Below are positions 1-8,767 of a DNA stretch of 64,000 nucleotides, one piece after another. The notes under the pieces were generated by a model, which did no database searches, was not told where the DNA came from, and saw only the letters and a program-made list of their open reading frames with translations. Origin of the DNA: CAZBBB01 sp964490005 (lineage in GTDB: Bacteria > Planctomycetota > B15-G4). Location of the stretch: assembly GCA_964490005.1 (NCBI GenBank), contig CAZBBB010000002.1, forward strand, positions 1 to 64,000, written 5' to 3'. A program made the position numbers and the translations under genes. The first letter of the stretch is position 1. The number at the start of each line of letters is the position of its first letter.

Positions 1-195
1 CTCGATCCGCAGTTCTTGGCGATCTCCGGCGGCGTCGGGGTCGCCGTGCCGGAGCTGCTCGCCGCGGCGCGCGCGTCGGTCGACCCGCACCCGGTCGCGC
101 CGCAGGCCGGCGCGGTGTCCGTCCTCGCCGCCGCCTGCGGCGCCGACGCGGGGCTGCTCGGCGCGGCGCTGCTGGCGCGGCGCGCGGCGAGCTAG
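1..195 (+). CDS. ROK family sugar kinase (glucokinase-like), 3' end only
   Basis: Frame 1 is open from the first base to a TAG at 193-195, giving the last 64 residues of a protein that begins outside the window. The segment has a glycine-rich stretch (AISGGVGVAVPELL) and ends with GADAGLLGAALLARR. This matches the C-terminal end of ROK kinases, where a GGGV motif is followed by a GDDAGLxGAA motif. ROK kinases phosphorylate glucose or related sugars in the cytoplasm. The catalytic region and the zinc-binding cysteines are outside the window, so the substrate cannot be judged. It is co-directional with no gene here; the next gene converges on it. Confidence 0.6.
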   Translation, partial: LDPQFLAISGGVGVAVPELLAAARASVDPHPVAPQAGAVSVLAAACGADAGLLGAALLARRAAS

Positions 196-211
196 GGGCG
201 GCGCGAGCCGG

Positions 212-3200
212 TCAAGGCTGCACGGGCAGGCGGTCGAGCAGCGCGCGAAACGCCGCGTCGTCGCGGAAGGTGTCCAGCGACGGCGTGGCGTCCAGTTCGG
301 CACGATCGGCGTAGCCCGCGTCGAGCGCCAGATGGAGCAGCTCGTACATCCGTGCGATCGCCGTGGCTTCGTCGACGGGGGCGCCCGCCGCGCCGCTGCG
401 CCGCAGACTGAGCACGTACTCGTTCCACAGATCGGCGGCGTAGCGGCAGCCGAAGGCGTCGCGGCCGGCCACGGCTTCGAAAGCGGCGATCGCGTCGGGC
501 ACGAGGTCCTTGCGATCCCGGAAGCAGGCGAGCCGCGCACGGTTGTACGGCATGATCCGCTGCAGGAACGGCACGACGGCCGGCGGATCGCCGAGCGCGG
601 TCAGCGCTGCGAGCCGCTCATCGCACAGATCGAGCAGCGCGAGGATGTCGTCGTAGCGCTCGCGACCGTCGAGCAGCGCGCTGATCAGATTGGACTGGGC
701 CTCCAGCCGGGCGGCCTGCAGATCGGCGCGCTCGGGCGAGAGCCGACACAGCTCGTCGAGTTCGGCGACGCGCGCTTCGAAGGCCGTCGCCGCGATCGCG
801 TGCTCGCCGCTCAGGCCCTGCACGATGGCGAGGCTGTCGAGCAGCGCGGTGCGCCGGTCACCGTAACGTCGCACGTCCGGATAGTCGGCCAGCAGCTCGT
901 CCACGATCGCCAGTCCGGCGCGGGCGGCTTCCGTGGCCTCGTCCAGGCGAGAGAGGCCGGTGCAGGCGATGGCCACGGCCAGATGTCCGGTGGAGACGTC
1001 GAAGGCGTGGAAGCGGCTGCCCGGTGACAGGTCGCGGGCGCGCTCGTATCCGGCCAAGGCGCGCCCGGCCCACTCCCGCGCGACCTCGTGCGTGCCCGGC
1101 TGACCGAAGATGTCGGCCAGTTCGGCGCACACGCGCGCCTCCGTCCACACGGCGTCGACGTCCTGCGGTCGGGCCGCGCGCACGGCGGAGGCCAGCGCCA
1201 GCGATTCTTCCAGCGTGGCGCGCATGTCGGCGTCGGGCGCGAGTCCGCGCCGCGCCTCGGCGAGATTCGCGAGCACGGCGGCCAGATTCAGCGTCCAGTC
1301 GAGCCGTTCGGGGGCCTCGGCACAGGCCTGGCGCAGCAGCGCGAGGCACTCGCCGTACAGCTCCTGGGCGCGCGCCGACTGGCCGACGCCGAACTGCGCC
1401 TTGGCGGCGCGGTTGAGGGCCGAGGCGAGGAGCACGCGTCGCCGGCTGTCGGGGCGGGCGTCGAGCAGCCGGCGCAAGCGGCCGATGCCCTCGGTGTAGG
1501 CGGGCACGGACATTTCGTGATGCCCCAGATCGCGCAGCACGTCGGCGCGCGAGAGATGCAGCTGCGCGCCGTCCTCCAGCACCAGCGCGTCGTCGGGACG
1601 CTCGCGCTCCAGCGTGCCGAACAGTTCGAGTGCGCGGTCGAGCGCCGCGAGCTGGGCGCGTTGCATGCGCGGCACGTCTTCCAGGTCTTCCGTGGCGGTC
1701 TCGCGCAACACGTGTCGGATGGCCGAGAGCGCGGCCTGGAAGTGGCGCTCGGACTGGTCGAGCGCGCTGGTCACGGTGTCCAGCGAACGCTGACGCGAGA
1801 GTTCCCAGCCCAGCGGTCCCGCCAAGGCCAGCACGGCGATCAGCACGCCGGCCGCGGCCGTCGCGGGCCGGCGCTGCGCCCAGCGACGCGCCACGCGCCA
1901 GGGGCCGGGGCGCCGCACCGACACCGGGCGCAGCTCCAGCACGGCGTCCAGGTCCGCGGCGAACGCCGCCACGCTGGCGTAGCGTCGCGCCGGGTCACGC
2001 TCGATGGCCGCCTGCACCACGGTCTCCACGTCGCGCGGCACGGCGGCGTTGCGCGTGCGCGCGGCGGGCGGCTCGCCGGCCAAGACCCGTCGCGTGGTCT
2101 GGGCCACGCTGCTGCCGGCGAAGGGCTGGTGCAGCGTCAGCGCTTCGTAGAGCGTGAGTCCCAGCCCGTAGACGTCGGCGCGGGCGTGCGCCGCGCCACG
2201 GTCTCCGCGAAGCTGTTCGGGGCTCATGTACGCGGGCGAGCCCAGCGGCTGTCCTGAGCCCGTCAGTCGCACGCTGTCGGCCGCGGCGGCGAGACCGAAG
2301 TCGAGCAGGAGCACGCGTCCGTCGGGCGTGAGCATGACGTTGCTGGGCTTGATGTCGCGGTGCAGGACGGTCTGCCCGTGCGCGTGCTCGAGCGCCTCGG
2401 CGACGTGCCGCGCCAGCCGCACGCAGGTCATGACCCAGTTGCCGGCATAGAGGCGCGGCAGTTCCGTCGCGGCGCTGCCGCCCGCCGTGCGACCGGCCTC
2501 CGCGGGCGGCGCCACGGGCCGGCTGTCCGCAGGCAGGGGCGTGCGCGCGACGGTGGCCGGCGGCAGGCCCGCTGTGCGCCGCGCCATGACCTTGCGGACG
2601 GCGGCGAGCAGATCCCGGCCCGTGAGTCGCGCGACCTCCGCCGCGTGGTCCGGTGCGGGGCGATCGGCGTGGTCCGGCGTCTCGTGGCGCGCGCACGGCA
2701 GCTCCGACAGGGCCTCCTCGAGCGTGGCGCCCCGCACGAGTTCCATCGCCAGATACGGCACGCCGCCGTCCTCGCCGCCGGCGTAGACCTGCACGATCCC
2801 GGGATGGGAGAGGCGCGACAGGACGTCCACTTCGCGTCGGAACCGCTCGCGCGCGCCGGCGAGGTCCAGCGAACCCGGCCGGATGAGCTTGAGCGCGACG
2901 GGCCGTTGAAGGCCCTCCTGCTCGGCGGCGTAGACCACGCCCATGCCGCCGCCGCCGAGGCGCGCGAGCAGGCGGAATGCACCCACGCGCTCCGGCACTG
3001 CGTCGCCGCTCGGGCCCGCCAGTCCGAGAGCGCCGAGGCGAGCGATGCGGCCGCGCAATCTGGCCGCCTGCGCAGGGTGGGTGCGGCACAGCTCTTCGAG
3101 CGCGGCCGGGCCTTCGCGCTCCATGCGGTCGAGGCATTCCGCGACCAGGTCGTGCGGTGCGCCGTCGGCGCCGGAAGGGGCGGGCCTGGCGGGCGCGCCG

Positions 3201-3244
3201 GAGGATTCCGGCGGCAGCGGTGCGGAAGGAGGTGGCGGGGACAT
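212..3244 (-). CDS. Membrane-anchored Ser/Thr protein kinase with C-terminal TPR-like region
   Basis: Hanks-type kinase of about 1010 aa. Visible motifs (numbered from the start at 3244): Gly-rich loop GGGGMGVVY near residue 97, VALK lysine near 119, HRDIKPSN near 294, DFG near 315 and the SPAYMSPEQ activation segment. One hydrophobic segment near 450-470 separates the cytoplasmic kinase from a long C-terminal part rich in A/L helices with TPR character. About 85 residues, Pro/Ala-rich in part, are inserted between the hinge (ELVRGATLEEAL) and the helix before HRD. The frame is open to 3361, but a TATGCT hexamer at 3294-3299 on this strand makes a start at 3268 or 3244 more likely; 3244 has AGGA 5 bases upstream. 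It is divergent from an ECF sigma factor, a pairing common in Planctomycetota that suggests a shared signalling role (inference). Confidence 0.85.
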   Translation of the reverse strand: MSPPPPSAPLPPESSGAPARPAPSGADGAPHDLVAECLDRMEREGPAALEELCRTHPAQAARLRGRIARLGALGLAGPSGDAVPERVGAFRLLARLGGGGMGVVYAAEQEGLQRPVALKLIRPGSLDLAGARERFRREVDVLSRLSHPGIVQVYAGGEDGGVPYLAMELVRGATLEEALSELPCARHETPDHADRPAPDHAAEVARLTGRDLLAAVRKVMARRTAGLPPATVARTPLPADSRPVAPPAEAGRTAGGSAATELPRLYAGNWVMTCVRLARHVAEALEHAHGQTVLHRDIKPSNVMLTPDGRVLLLDFGLAAAADSVRLTGSGQPLGSPAYMSPEQLRGDRGAAHARADVYGLGLTLYEALTLHQPFAGSSVAQTTRRVLAGEPPAARTRNAAVPRDVETVVQAAIERDPARRYASVAAFAADLDAVLELRPVSVRRPGPWRVARRWAQRRPATAAAGVLIAVLALAGPLGWELSRQRSLDTVTSALDQSERHFQAALSAIRHVLRETATEDLEDVPRMQRAQLAALDRALELFGTLERERPDDALVLEDGAQLHLSRADVLRDLGHHEMSVPAYTEGIGRLRRLLDARPDSRRRVLLASALNRAAKAQFGVGQSARAQELYGECLALLRQACAEAPERLDWTLNLAAVLANLAEARRGLAPDADMRATLEESLALASAVRAARPQDVDAVWTEARVCAELADIFGQPGTHEVAREWAGRALAGYERARDLSPGSRFHAFDVSTGHLAVAIACTGLSRLDEATEAARAGLAIVDELLADYPDVRRYGDRRTALLDSLAIVQGLSGEHAIAATAFEARVAELDELCRLSPERADLQAARLEAQSNLISALLDGRERYDDILALLDLCDERLAALTALGDPPAVVPFLQRIMPYNRARLACFRDRKDLVPDAIAAFEAVAGRDAFGCRYAADLWNEYVLSLRRSGAAGAPVDEATAIARMYELLHLALDAGYADRAELDATPSLDTFRDDAAFRALLDRLPVQP

Positions 3245-3293
3245 CGGTCCTGGAGGTCGCGGCAGCATCGGCGCGGCGGCCCGCGGCGGCGCG

Positions 3294-3299
3294 AGCATA
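3294..3299 (-). promoter_or_regulatory. Candidate -10 element for the Ser/Thr kinase
   Basis: TATGCT on the minus strand, 26 bases upstream of one possible start (3268) and 50 upstream of the preferred start (3244). No clear TTGACA-like -35 is visible. The same TANNNT pattern recurs before other genes in the window. Confidence 0.35.
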
Positions 3300-3368
3300 G
3301 CGGCGCGTTGCGGCGCGGACGAGTGGCCGTCAGGACGGCGGCCACGCAGGCGATGGGTCACCGACTGC

Positions 3369-3374
3369 TAGGAT
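3369..3374 (+). promoter_or_regulatory. Candidate -10 element for the ECF sigma factor
   Basis: TAGGAT, 64 bases upstream of the preferred ATG at 3438. An upstream in-frame start at 3378 would leave no room for a leader, which favours 3438. No -35 is recognisable. Confidence 0.35.
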
Positions 3375-3437
3375 GCCGTGCCGGTCGACGCGTCGCCGCG
3401 ATCGGCCGCTGCTTTTCCGCCCGCTCCGGCCCGACCG

Positions 3438-4076
3438 ATGGATTGCACCGACAGCCGGTCCCTCGTGCTCCTCGCCCGGCAGGGAGACGGCCGTGCGCTG
3501 GATGAACTGGTGACGGCGCATCTGCCGGGGCTGCGTGCCTACGTGCGCCTGCGCTGCGGGCCGGCGTTGCGCGCGCGCGAGTCCGCCAGCGACATCGCTC
3601 AGTCGGTCTGCCGCGACGTGCTGGAGAACCTCGAGCACTTCCGGTGGAACGGGGAGGCGGGTTTCAAGGCCTGGCTGTACGCCACGGCTCTGCGCAAGAT
3701 CGCCGACCGCGCCCACTACTGGGAGGCGCAGAAGCGGGACATGCAGCGGGAGGTGGCGTTGCCGGAGCATGGCGTCGGGTGGGGGCCGGGTGAGGCGAGC
3801 GGCGAGACCCCGCTGGCCGGGATCTACGGTTCGATCGCCTCGCCGAGCCAGCTGGCCGTGGGCCGCGAACGGCTCGAGCAGCTCGAGGCCGCCTTCGACC
3901 TGCTCACCGACGAGCAGCGCGAGGTCATCGCGCTGGCGAAGGTGGCCGGACTGACGCACGGTGAACTCGCCGAGCGCCTGCAATGCACGCCGGCAACGGC
4001 TCGGCAGCGGCTGTTCCGTGCGCTCTCGGCGCTCTCGCAGCGGCTCGATCCCGACGGAGGCGAGACGGCCGACTGA
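3438..4076 (+). CDS. ECF-subfamily RNA polymerase sigma factor
   Basis: About 212 aa from the ATG at 3438; the frame also runs from 3378, adding a Pro/Ala-rich 20-residue tail. Sigma region 2 is seen in LVTAHLPGLRAYVRLR, then SDIAQSVCRDVLENLEHF and FKAWLYATALRKIADR. Region 4 is LLTDEQREVIALAKVAGLTHGELAERL followed by the helix-turn-helix TPATARQRLFRAL. There is no region 1 or 3, so it belongs to the ECF group. It would redirect RNA polymerase to a small regulon. It is divergent from a Ser/Thr kinase with 193 bases between preferred starts. No anti-sigma gene is adjacent, so control by the kinase is possible but inferred. Confidence 0.88.
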   Translation: MDCTDSRSLVLLARQGDGRALDELVTAHLPGLRAYVRLRCGPALRARESASDIAQSVCRDVLENLEHFRWNGEAGFKAWLYATALRKIADRAHYWEAQKRDMQREVALPEHGVGWGPGEASGETPLAGIYGSIASPSQLAVGRERLEQLEAAFDLLTDEQREVIALAKVAGLTHGELAERLQCTPATARQRLFRALSALSQRLDPDGGETAD

Positions 4077-4227
4077 GGTGCGCGGGGGACGACCTTGCGT
4101 CGCGGGCGTCCCGAATTCGCCGGAGCGCCTGTCACACCCGACGCGATTCGTGGCTTGGTTCGGGAGAGACGCGCCCTCGCTCACTCCCGGGGCATCCGCC
4201 CTCTCCTTCCCGAACGGACCCTCGCCG

Positions 4228-6738
4228 ATGCACTCACGCTGCGCTTCGCTGTTCGCCGTCCACCTGTTCGCGGTCCTCGCGTCGGCGCAGACCGACCCGG
4301 CTGCTCCCTTCGCGCCGAGGAGCGTGGCGCCGCCGGCTGCGGCGAGCCACGAGAGCCTCTCGACCTCCGATCTGGCGGAGCTGCGCGCCGCGGTGGACGC
4401 GCTGAAGCACGCGGTCCGCGAGACGCCGGAGGGTTTGTCGGCGCGCAACCCCGGCCAGCGCTGGGAGCTGCGCTTCGACGGCCGCGGCGTCGACGTCCGG
4501 CCCGACGCGGGTCGTTGGGCGTGGGGGCTGGAGCTGCTTGCCTTCGGCCGGTCCGGCGCGGAGCGGGAAGTCGAGCTCCCCGACGACGTGCGGCATGACG
4601 GAGGCCGCGTCAGCTACGTCTGGGACGACACCCTCGCCGAGTGGTTCGTCAATGATCGCCGTGGCTTGGAGCACGGCTACACGCTGTCCGAGCGGCCCGC
4701 CGGCGCCGAGGGTCCCTTGCACTTCACGTTGGCGGTGCGCGGCGATCTGGCGCCGAGCCTGCGCGCCGACGGACGCAACGTCGCCTTCGTCGATGCCGGC
4801 GGTGTCTGCGTGGTCGACTACGCCGGCCTCACCGTGTTCGACGCCGACGGCGCGGACGTGCCCGCGCGCTTCGTGTTGCCGACGGCGTCGGCGACGGGCG
4901 CGGCGACGCTGCTGCTGGTCGTCGACGACCAGGCCGCGCGCTACCCGCTGACCATCGACCCCGTGGCTCAGCAGGCCTACATCAAGTCGTCCAACTCGTG
5001 GCTCGGCGACTCGTTCGGCGACGCGGTGGCCGTCTCGGGTGACACGGCCGTCGTCGGGGCCAGTTTCGAGGACGGCGGGTCCACGGGCGTCAACGGCGAC
5101 GAGTCGAGCCAGTCCAGCGGCGCCTCGGGCGCCGCCTACGTCTTCGTGCGGAACAGCGGCGGCTGGAGTCAGCAGGCCTACCTCAAAGCCACCAACACGG
5201 GTACCGGTGATGCCTTCGGCACGTCGGTGGCCATTTCGGGTGACACGATCGTGGTCGGTGCCTTCCGCGAGGACAGCAACGCCACGGGAGTCGACGGCGA
5301 TGGCGCCAACAACAGCCTCACCGACTCCGGCGCTGCGTATGTCTACGTGCGCAACGGCACGACCTGGAGTCCACAGGCCTACCTCAAGTCTTCGGCCGGC
5401 GGCTTCGACGACTGGTTCGGCATCTCCGTCGGAGTGTCGGGCGACACGATCGTCGTCGGCGCCAATCAGGAGGACAGCAACGCGACCGGCATCGGCGGAA
5501 CCGCGACGAACAACAGCTCGTTCAACGCGGGTGCGGCGTACGTGTTCGTGCGCAACGGCGGCACGTGGAGCCTGCAGGCCTACCTGAAGGCCTCCAACAC
5601 GAGCGTCAACGATCACTTCGGGCGTGCGGTGACCATTTCGGGGGAGACCATCGCGGTGGGAGCGTTCCAGGAGGACAGCAGCGCCACCGGCGTGAACGGA
5701 GACCAGGCGAGCAACGCGGCTTCGAATTCCGGCGCCGCGTACGTATTCGTGCGCAGCGGCGGCACTTGGACCCAGCAGGCGTATCTCAAGGCGTCGAACA
5801 CGGGACCCGAGGACCAGTTTGGCCGCTCGGTCTCTGCGTCGGGCGACCTCTTGGTGGTGGGTGCGTTCAGCGAGGACAGCAGCGCGACGGGCGTGGGCGG
5901 AGACCAGGCCGACAACGGCACCCCGCACTCCGGGGCGGCGTACGTGTTCAGGCGCAGCGGGACGTCCTGGAGCCAGGAGGCGTATCTCAAGGCGTCCAAC
6001 ACCGGGACCGGGGACGCGTTCGGCTGGGCCGTCTCGGCGGACGGGGACCTGATCGTCGTGGGGGCCGATCAGGAAGGCAGTCAGGCGACCGGTGTCGACG
6101 GCGACCAGGGCGACGACAGCCTTCACTGGGCGGGCTCTGCCTACGTGTTCCGGCGCAGCGGGGGACTCTGGCACCAGCTCGCGTACCTCAAGGCTTCGAA
6201 CACCGGCGCCAACGACGAGTTCGGCGCCGCCGTCGCGGTTTCGGGCGATGTCGTGCTCGTAGGCGCCACCGGCGAAGACAGCGAGGCGGCGGGGATCGGC
6301 GGCACCCAGGGTGACGACCACCTGGGAGCAAACTCCGGCGCCGTTTACGCCTTCGACGCCGGCACCGGCGCCACCGGGCAGTTCATCGACCTCGGCTTCG
6401 GCCTGGCGGGAGCCCACGCACCGGTGTTGACGGGCAGCGGTTCGCTCGCGGCAGGCGGCAGCTTCACGCTCGCGATGACGGACTTGCCGCCCGCAGCGAC
6501 GAGCTACGTCGTCGTCGGCTTCATCCCGCTCTTCGCGCCCTTCAAGGGAGGCGTCCTCGGTCCGTCCGTCGACCTGCTGGTCCCGGTGGGCAGCGGGGCG
6601 GGCGCGTTGAGTCTTCCGGCGAGCAGCCCGCCGGGCATTCCGAGCGGCGCGTCTCTCTACGTGCAGACATGGACCGCCGATGCGGGTGGTCCGGCCGGCT
6701 TCGACGCGACGAACGTCCTGCAGTGCCTGTTTCCGTGA
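4228..6738 (+). CDS. Secreted FG-GAP protein with seven 67-residue propeller repeats
   Basis: 836 aa from the ATG at 4228, chosen because the frame upstream (open from 3961) lacks a signal peptide while MHSRCASLFAVHLFAVLASAQ is a plausible one. An N-terminal domain (about residues 60-245) contains NPGQRWELRFDG and WFVNDRRGLEHGY. Seven tandem repeats follow, each like QAYLKASNTG...FG.SVAVSGDTVVVGA...GAAYVFVR. They fit a seven-bladed integrin-alpha-type beta-propeller. The last ~120 residues form a beta-rich C-terminal domain also seen, more diverged, in other secreted proteins here. The architecture is the same as the N-terminal half of the protein at 45853. Probably a cell-surface or secreted binding protein; ligand unknown. 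It converges on the next gene. Confidence 0.85.
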   Translation: MHSRCASLFAVHLFAVLASAQTDPAAPFAPRSVAPPAAASHESLSTSDLAELRAAVDALKHAVRETPEGLSARNPGQRWELRFDGRGVDVRPDAGRWAWGLELLAFGRSGAEREVELPDDVRHDGGRVSYVWDDTLAEWFVNDRRGLEHGYTLSERPAGAEGPLHFTLAVRGDLAPSLRADGRNVAFVDAGGVCVVDYAGLTVFDADGADVPARFVLPTASATGAATLLLVVDDQAARYPLTIDPVAQQAYIKSSNSWLGDSFGDAVAVSGDTAVVGASFEDGGSTGVNGDESSQSSGASGAAYVFVRNSGGWSQQAYLKATNTGTGDAFGTSVAISGDTIVVGAFREDSNATGVDGDGANNSLTDSGAAYVYVRNGTTWSPQAYLKSSAGGFDDWFGISVGVSGDTIVVGANQEDSNATGIGGTATNNSSFNAGAAYVFVRNGGTWSLQAYLKASNTSVNDHFGRAVTISGETIAVGAFQEDSSATGVNGDQASNAASNSGAAYVFVRSGGTWTQQAYLKASNTGPEDQFGRSVSASGDLLVVGAFSEDSSATGVGGDQADNGTPHSGAAYVFRRSGTSWSQEAYLKASNTGTGDAFGWAVSADGDLIVVGADQEGSQATGVDGDQGDDSLHWAGSAYVFRRSGGLWHQLAYLKASNTGANDEFGAAVAVSGDVVLVGATGEDSEAAGIGGTQGDDHLGANSGAVYAFDAGTGATGQFIDLGFGLAGAHAPVLTGSGSLAAGGSFTLAMTDLPPAATSYVVVGFIPLFAPFKGGVLGPSVDLLVPVGSGAGALSLPASSPPGIPSGASLYVQTWTADAGGPAGFDATNVLQCLFP

Positions 6739-6762
6739 CGAGGCGGCGGGGGCGAGCGGTCG

Positions 6763-6782
6763 GGGACGGGCGGTGCCGTCCC
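6763..6782. terminator. Hairpin between convergent genes
   Basis: Perfect inverted repeat GGGACGG / CCGTCCC with a 6-base loop, between the stop codons of the two convergent FG-GAP genes. A 12-base palindrome GCCTGATCAGGC follows at 6783-6794. There is no T-tract, so termination is inferred from position. Confidence 0.4.
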
Positions 6783-6788
6783 GCCTGA

Positions 6789-8681
6789 TCAGGCGCCGAC
6801 GAACGAGAAGAGCACGTTGCTCGAGCCGATGACGGAGCCGCTCGTGAACACGACCTGCGAGTGGAAGAACAGCCCGACGGCGGCGGCGGGCACCGCGATC
6901 GCGAAGCTGCCCGTGCCCGCGGGGCTCGTCGGGGCGCTCGTGAGCAGCAGTCCCGCGGACAGCACCGGGTGGCCGCCGATCGTCGTCGTGGCGCCGCCCG
7001 CCAGCGACACGAGCAGCCAGGCCGTCGCGCCCGGCGGCCCGCCCCAGCCCCAGACGTAGGGAGTCGTCGAGGACGCCAGCGCGGGCGCGAGCAGCACCGG
7101 CTCGGCGACCGGCACGACGTCGAGCAGCACCGGCGCGCCGTAGCCGACCAGGTTGCCCACGTGCAGCGCGGTCGAGCCCAGGCTGGCGGCCAGCGGCGTC
7201 GGCACGACGAGCTTCTCGTTGGTCTGCGAGATGAAGGCGCTCTCGGGGATGATCGCCAGGCCGACGCGCACCTTGTCGGCCAGCGCCAGTCCCGTGCCCG
7301 TGATCGTGAGCTGTCCGTCGACGGCGGCGGGGACGAGGGGCGGCGCGACCGCGCTCGGCGCGGGCGGCTCGATCGACACGACCCAGACCTTGCCGGCCGC
7401 GGTCGACGAGGCACCCACCTTGGCCCACGGCTCACCGACGACCCAGTCGCGATGGCCGTCGCCGTCGAGGTCGCCGCCCGCGGCGAGCGCCGAGCCGAAC
7501 TCGCCGTCGGTGTCCGAGGTGAAGGCGTGCAGCAGCGTGCCGTCGGCGCCGCGGTAGATGCGCAGCGTGCCCGGCGCGGTCCCCAGCGAGTGGTGGTCGG
7601 GCGCGCCGACGAGGAACTCGCTGCGCCCGTCGCCGTCGAGATCGCCGGCCGTGCCGACGGCCGCGCCGAAGCCGCTCACGAGGTGATCGTCGTGCACGGA
7701 GTGGATCAGCGCGCCCGTGGCGCCCGACCAGATCAGCGCGGTGCCGATGCTGTACTCGTTGAGGTAGCGCGGCGAGCCGGCGATCAGGTCGGGCAAGCCG
7801 TCGCCGTCGACGTCGCCCGCCGAGGCGATCGCTCCGCCCAGGCCGTCGCCGAGCGATCCGCCGATGAACTGCAAGCGCACGGCGCCCGTCGCGCCGTCGT
7901 GAACGCGCACGTAGCCCGGCAGGTCGTCGGAGTACGGGTAGAAGGCCGGTGTCTGCGGCGCGCCGATCGCGTACTCCGCGCGGCCGTCGCCGTTCAGATC
8001 GCCGAGGCCCGTGAGCCCGAGGCCGAGCTGGTCGTAGTCCAGCGCGCCGTAGTGCGCGCGGATCAAGCCGCCCGTCGCGCCCGAGAGCACCCACGCGCTG
8101 CCGGCCCGCACGTGGCCGTGCCAGGTGTGGTACCAGGCGCCGCCGAGCACGTCGGGCACGCCGTCACCGTCCACGTCGCCGGCCGCCGCCACGGTGATGC
8201 CGAACTCGGAGTACTCGTCCGTCACGGGCCGGTAGACGTGGATCGTCGCGCCCGTGCGTCCCGAGATCAGCCAGACCGCGCCGGCGCGATCCTCGTGGAA
8301 GTCGTCGCTCGGCGCGCCGACGATCACCTCCGCGCAGCCGTCGCCGTCCACGTCGCCGGTCATCGCGACCGACGCGCCGAAGGCGTCGTGGCCGAAGAGC
8401 GTCGGGAAGGGCGGGTCGGTGCCCTTGAGCACGTGCAGCACCGAGCCGTCGGCGCCCGAGACCACGAACACGCGGCCGTACCAGGTGTCGTCGTCGTTCA
8501 TGCTCGGCGCGCCGATGACGAAGTCGGGCCGGCCGTCGCCGTTGGTGTCGCGCCCGCCCGCCACCGCGACGCCGAAGCCGTCCTGGTGGTCGAGGCCCTC
8601 GAGCGTCTGCTTGACGACCTGCGGGCTCGCCGGCGCTGCCAGCGCCGAGGAAAGCAGCAGCGCGAGCGCGCGGGCATCCAT
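6789..8681 (-). CDS. Secreted FG-GAP/VCBS propeller protein with IPT/TIG-like domain
   Basis: About 630 aa from the ATG at 8681, which begins MDARALALLLSSALAAPAS, a signal peptide; the frame extends to 8723 without one. The body holds about seven FG-GAP blades of the calcium-binding kind, with repeated DxNGDGxPDFVIGAP and DVDGDGxPDLIAGSP motifs. After it comes PSAVAPPLVPAAVDGQLTITGTG, an IPT/TIG-like Ig fold, then a beta-rich C-terminal segment of about 100 residues. Such proteins are exported and often bind calcium or polysaccharide; no catalytic motif is visible. A TACGGT hexamer at 8714-8719 on the same strand may be its -10 element. It converges on the FG-GAP gene ending at 6738. Confidence 0.85.
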   Translation of the reverse strand: MDARALALLLSSALAAPASPQVVKQTLEGLDHQDGFGVAVAGGRDTNGDGRPDFVIGAPSMNDDDTWYGRVFVVSGADGSVLHVLKGTDPPFPTLFGHDAFGASVAMTGDVDGDGCAEVIVGAPSDDFHEDRAGAVWLISGRTGATIHVYRPVTDEYSEFGITVAAAGDVDGDGVPDVLGGAWYHTWHGHVRAGSAWVLSGATGGLIRAHYGALDYDQLGLGLTGLGDLNGDGRAEYAIGAPQTPAFYPYSDDLPGYVRVHDGATGAVRLQFIGGSLGDGLGGAIASAGDVDGDGLPDLIAGSPRYLNEYSIGTALIWSGATGALIHSVHDDHLVSGFGAAVGTAGDLDGDGRSEFLVGAPDHHSLGTAPGTLRIYRGADGTLLHAFTSDTDGEFGSALAAGGDLDGDGHRDWVVGEPWAKVGASSTAAGKVWVVSIEPPAPSAVAPPLVPAAVDGQLTITGTGLALADKVRVGLAIIPESAFISQTNEKLVVPTPLAASLGSTALHVGNLVGYGAPVLLDVVPVAEPVLLAPALASSTTPYVWGWGGPPGATAWLLVSLAGGATTTIGGHPVLSAGLLLTSAPTSPAGTGSFAIAVPAAAVGLFFHSQVVFTSGSVIGSSNVLFSFVGA

Positions 8682-8713
8682 CGCGGGGCCTCCGGGGCGT
8701 CGAGGTCGGACGC

Positions 8714-8719
8714 ACCGTA
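8714..8719 (-). promoter_or_regulatory. Candidate -10 element
   Basis: TACGGT on the minus strand, 33 bases upstream of the signal-peptide start at 8681. Consistent with TANNNT hexamers before other genes; no -35 seen. Confidence 0.28.
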
Positions 8720-8767
8720 GCACCGATCCGCCGAGCCGTCGACTCGCGCTGTCGCTGAGCCGCGCCC

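Noticed and set aside
3961..4227. Upstream extension of the FG-GAP protein at 4228
   Set aside because: It overlaps the sigma factor gene and has no signal peptide, whereas the ATG at 4228 begins one.
4234..7428. A 1064-codon open frame on the minus strand opposite two FG-GAP genes
   Set aside because: It is antisense to clear signal-peptide proteins with repeat domains. Its Arg/Ala/Gly-rich translation is typical of GC-rich shadow frames.
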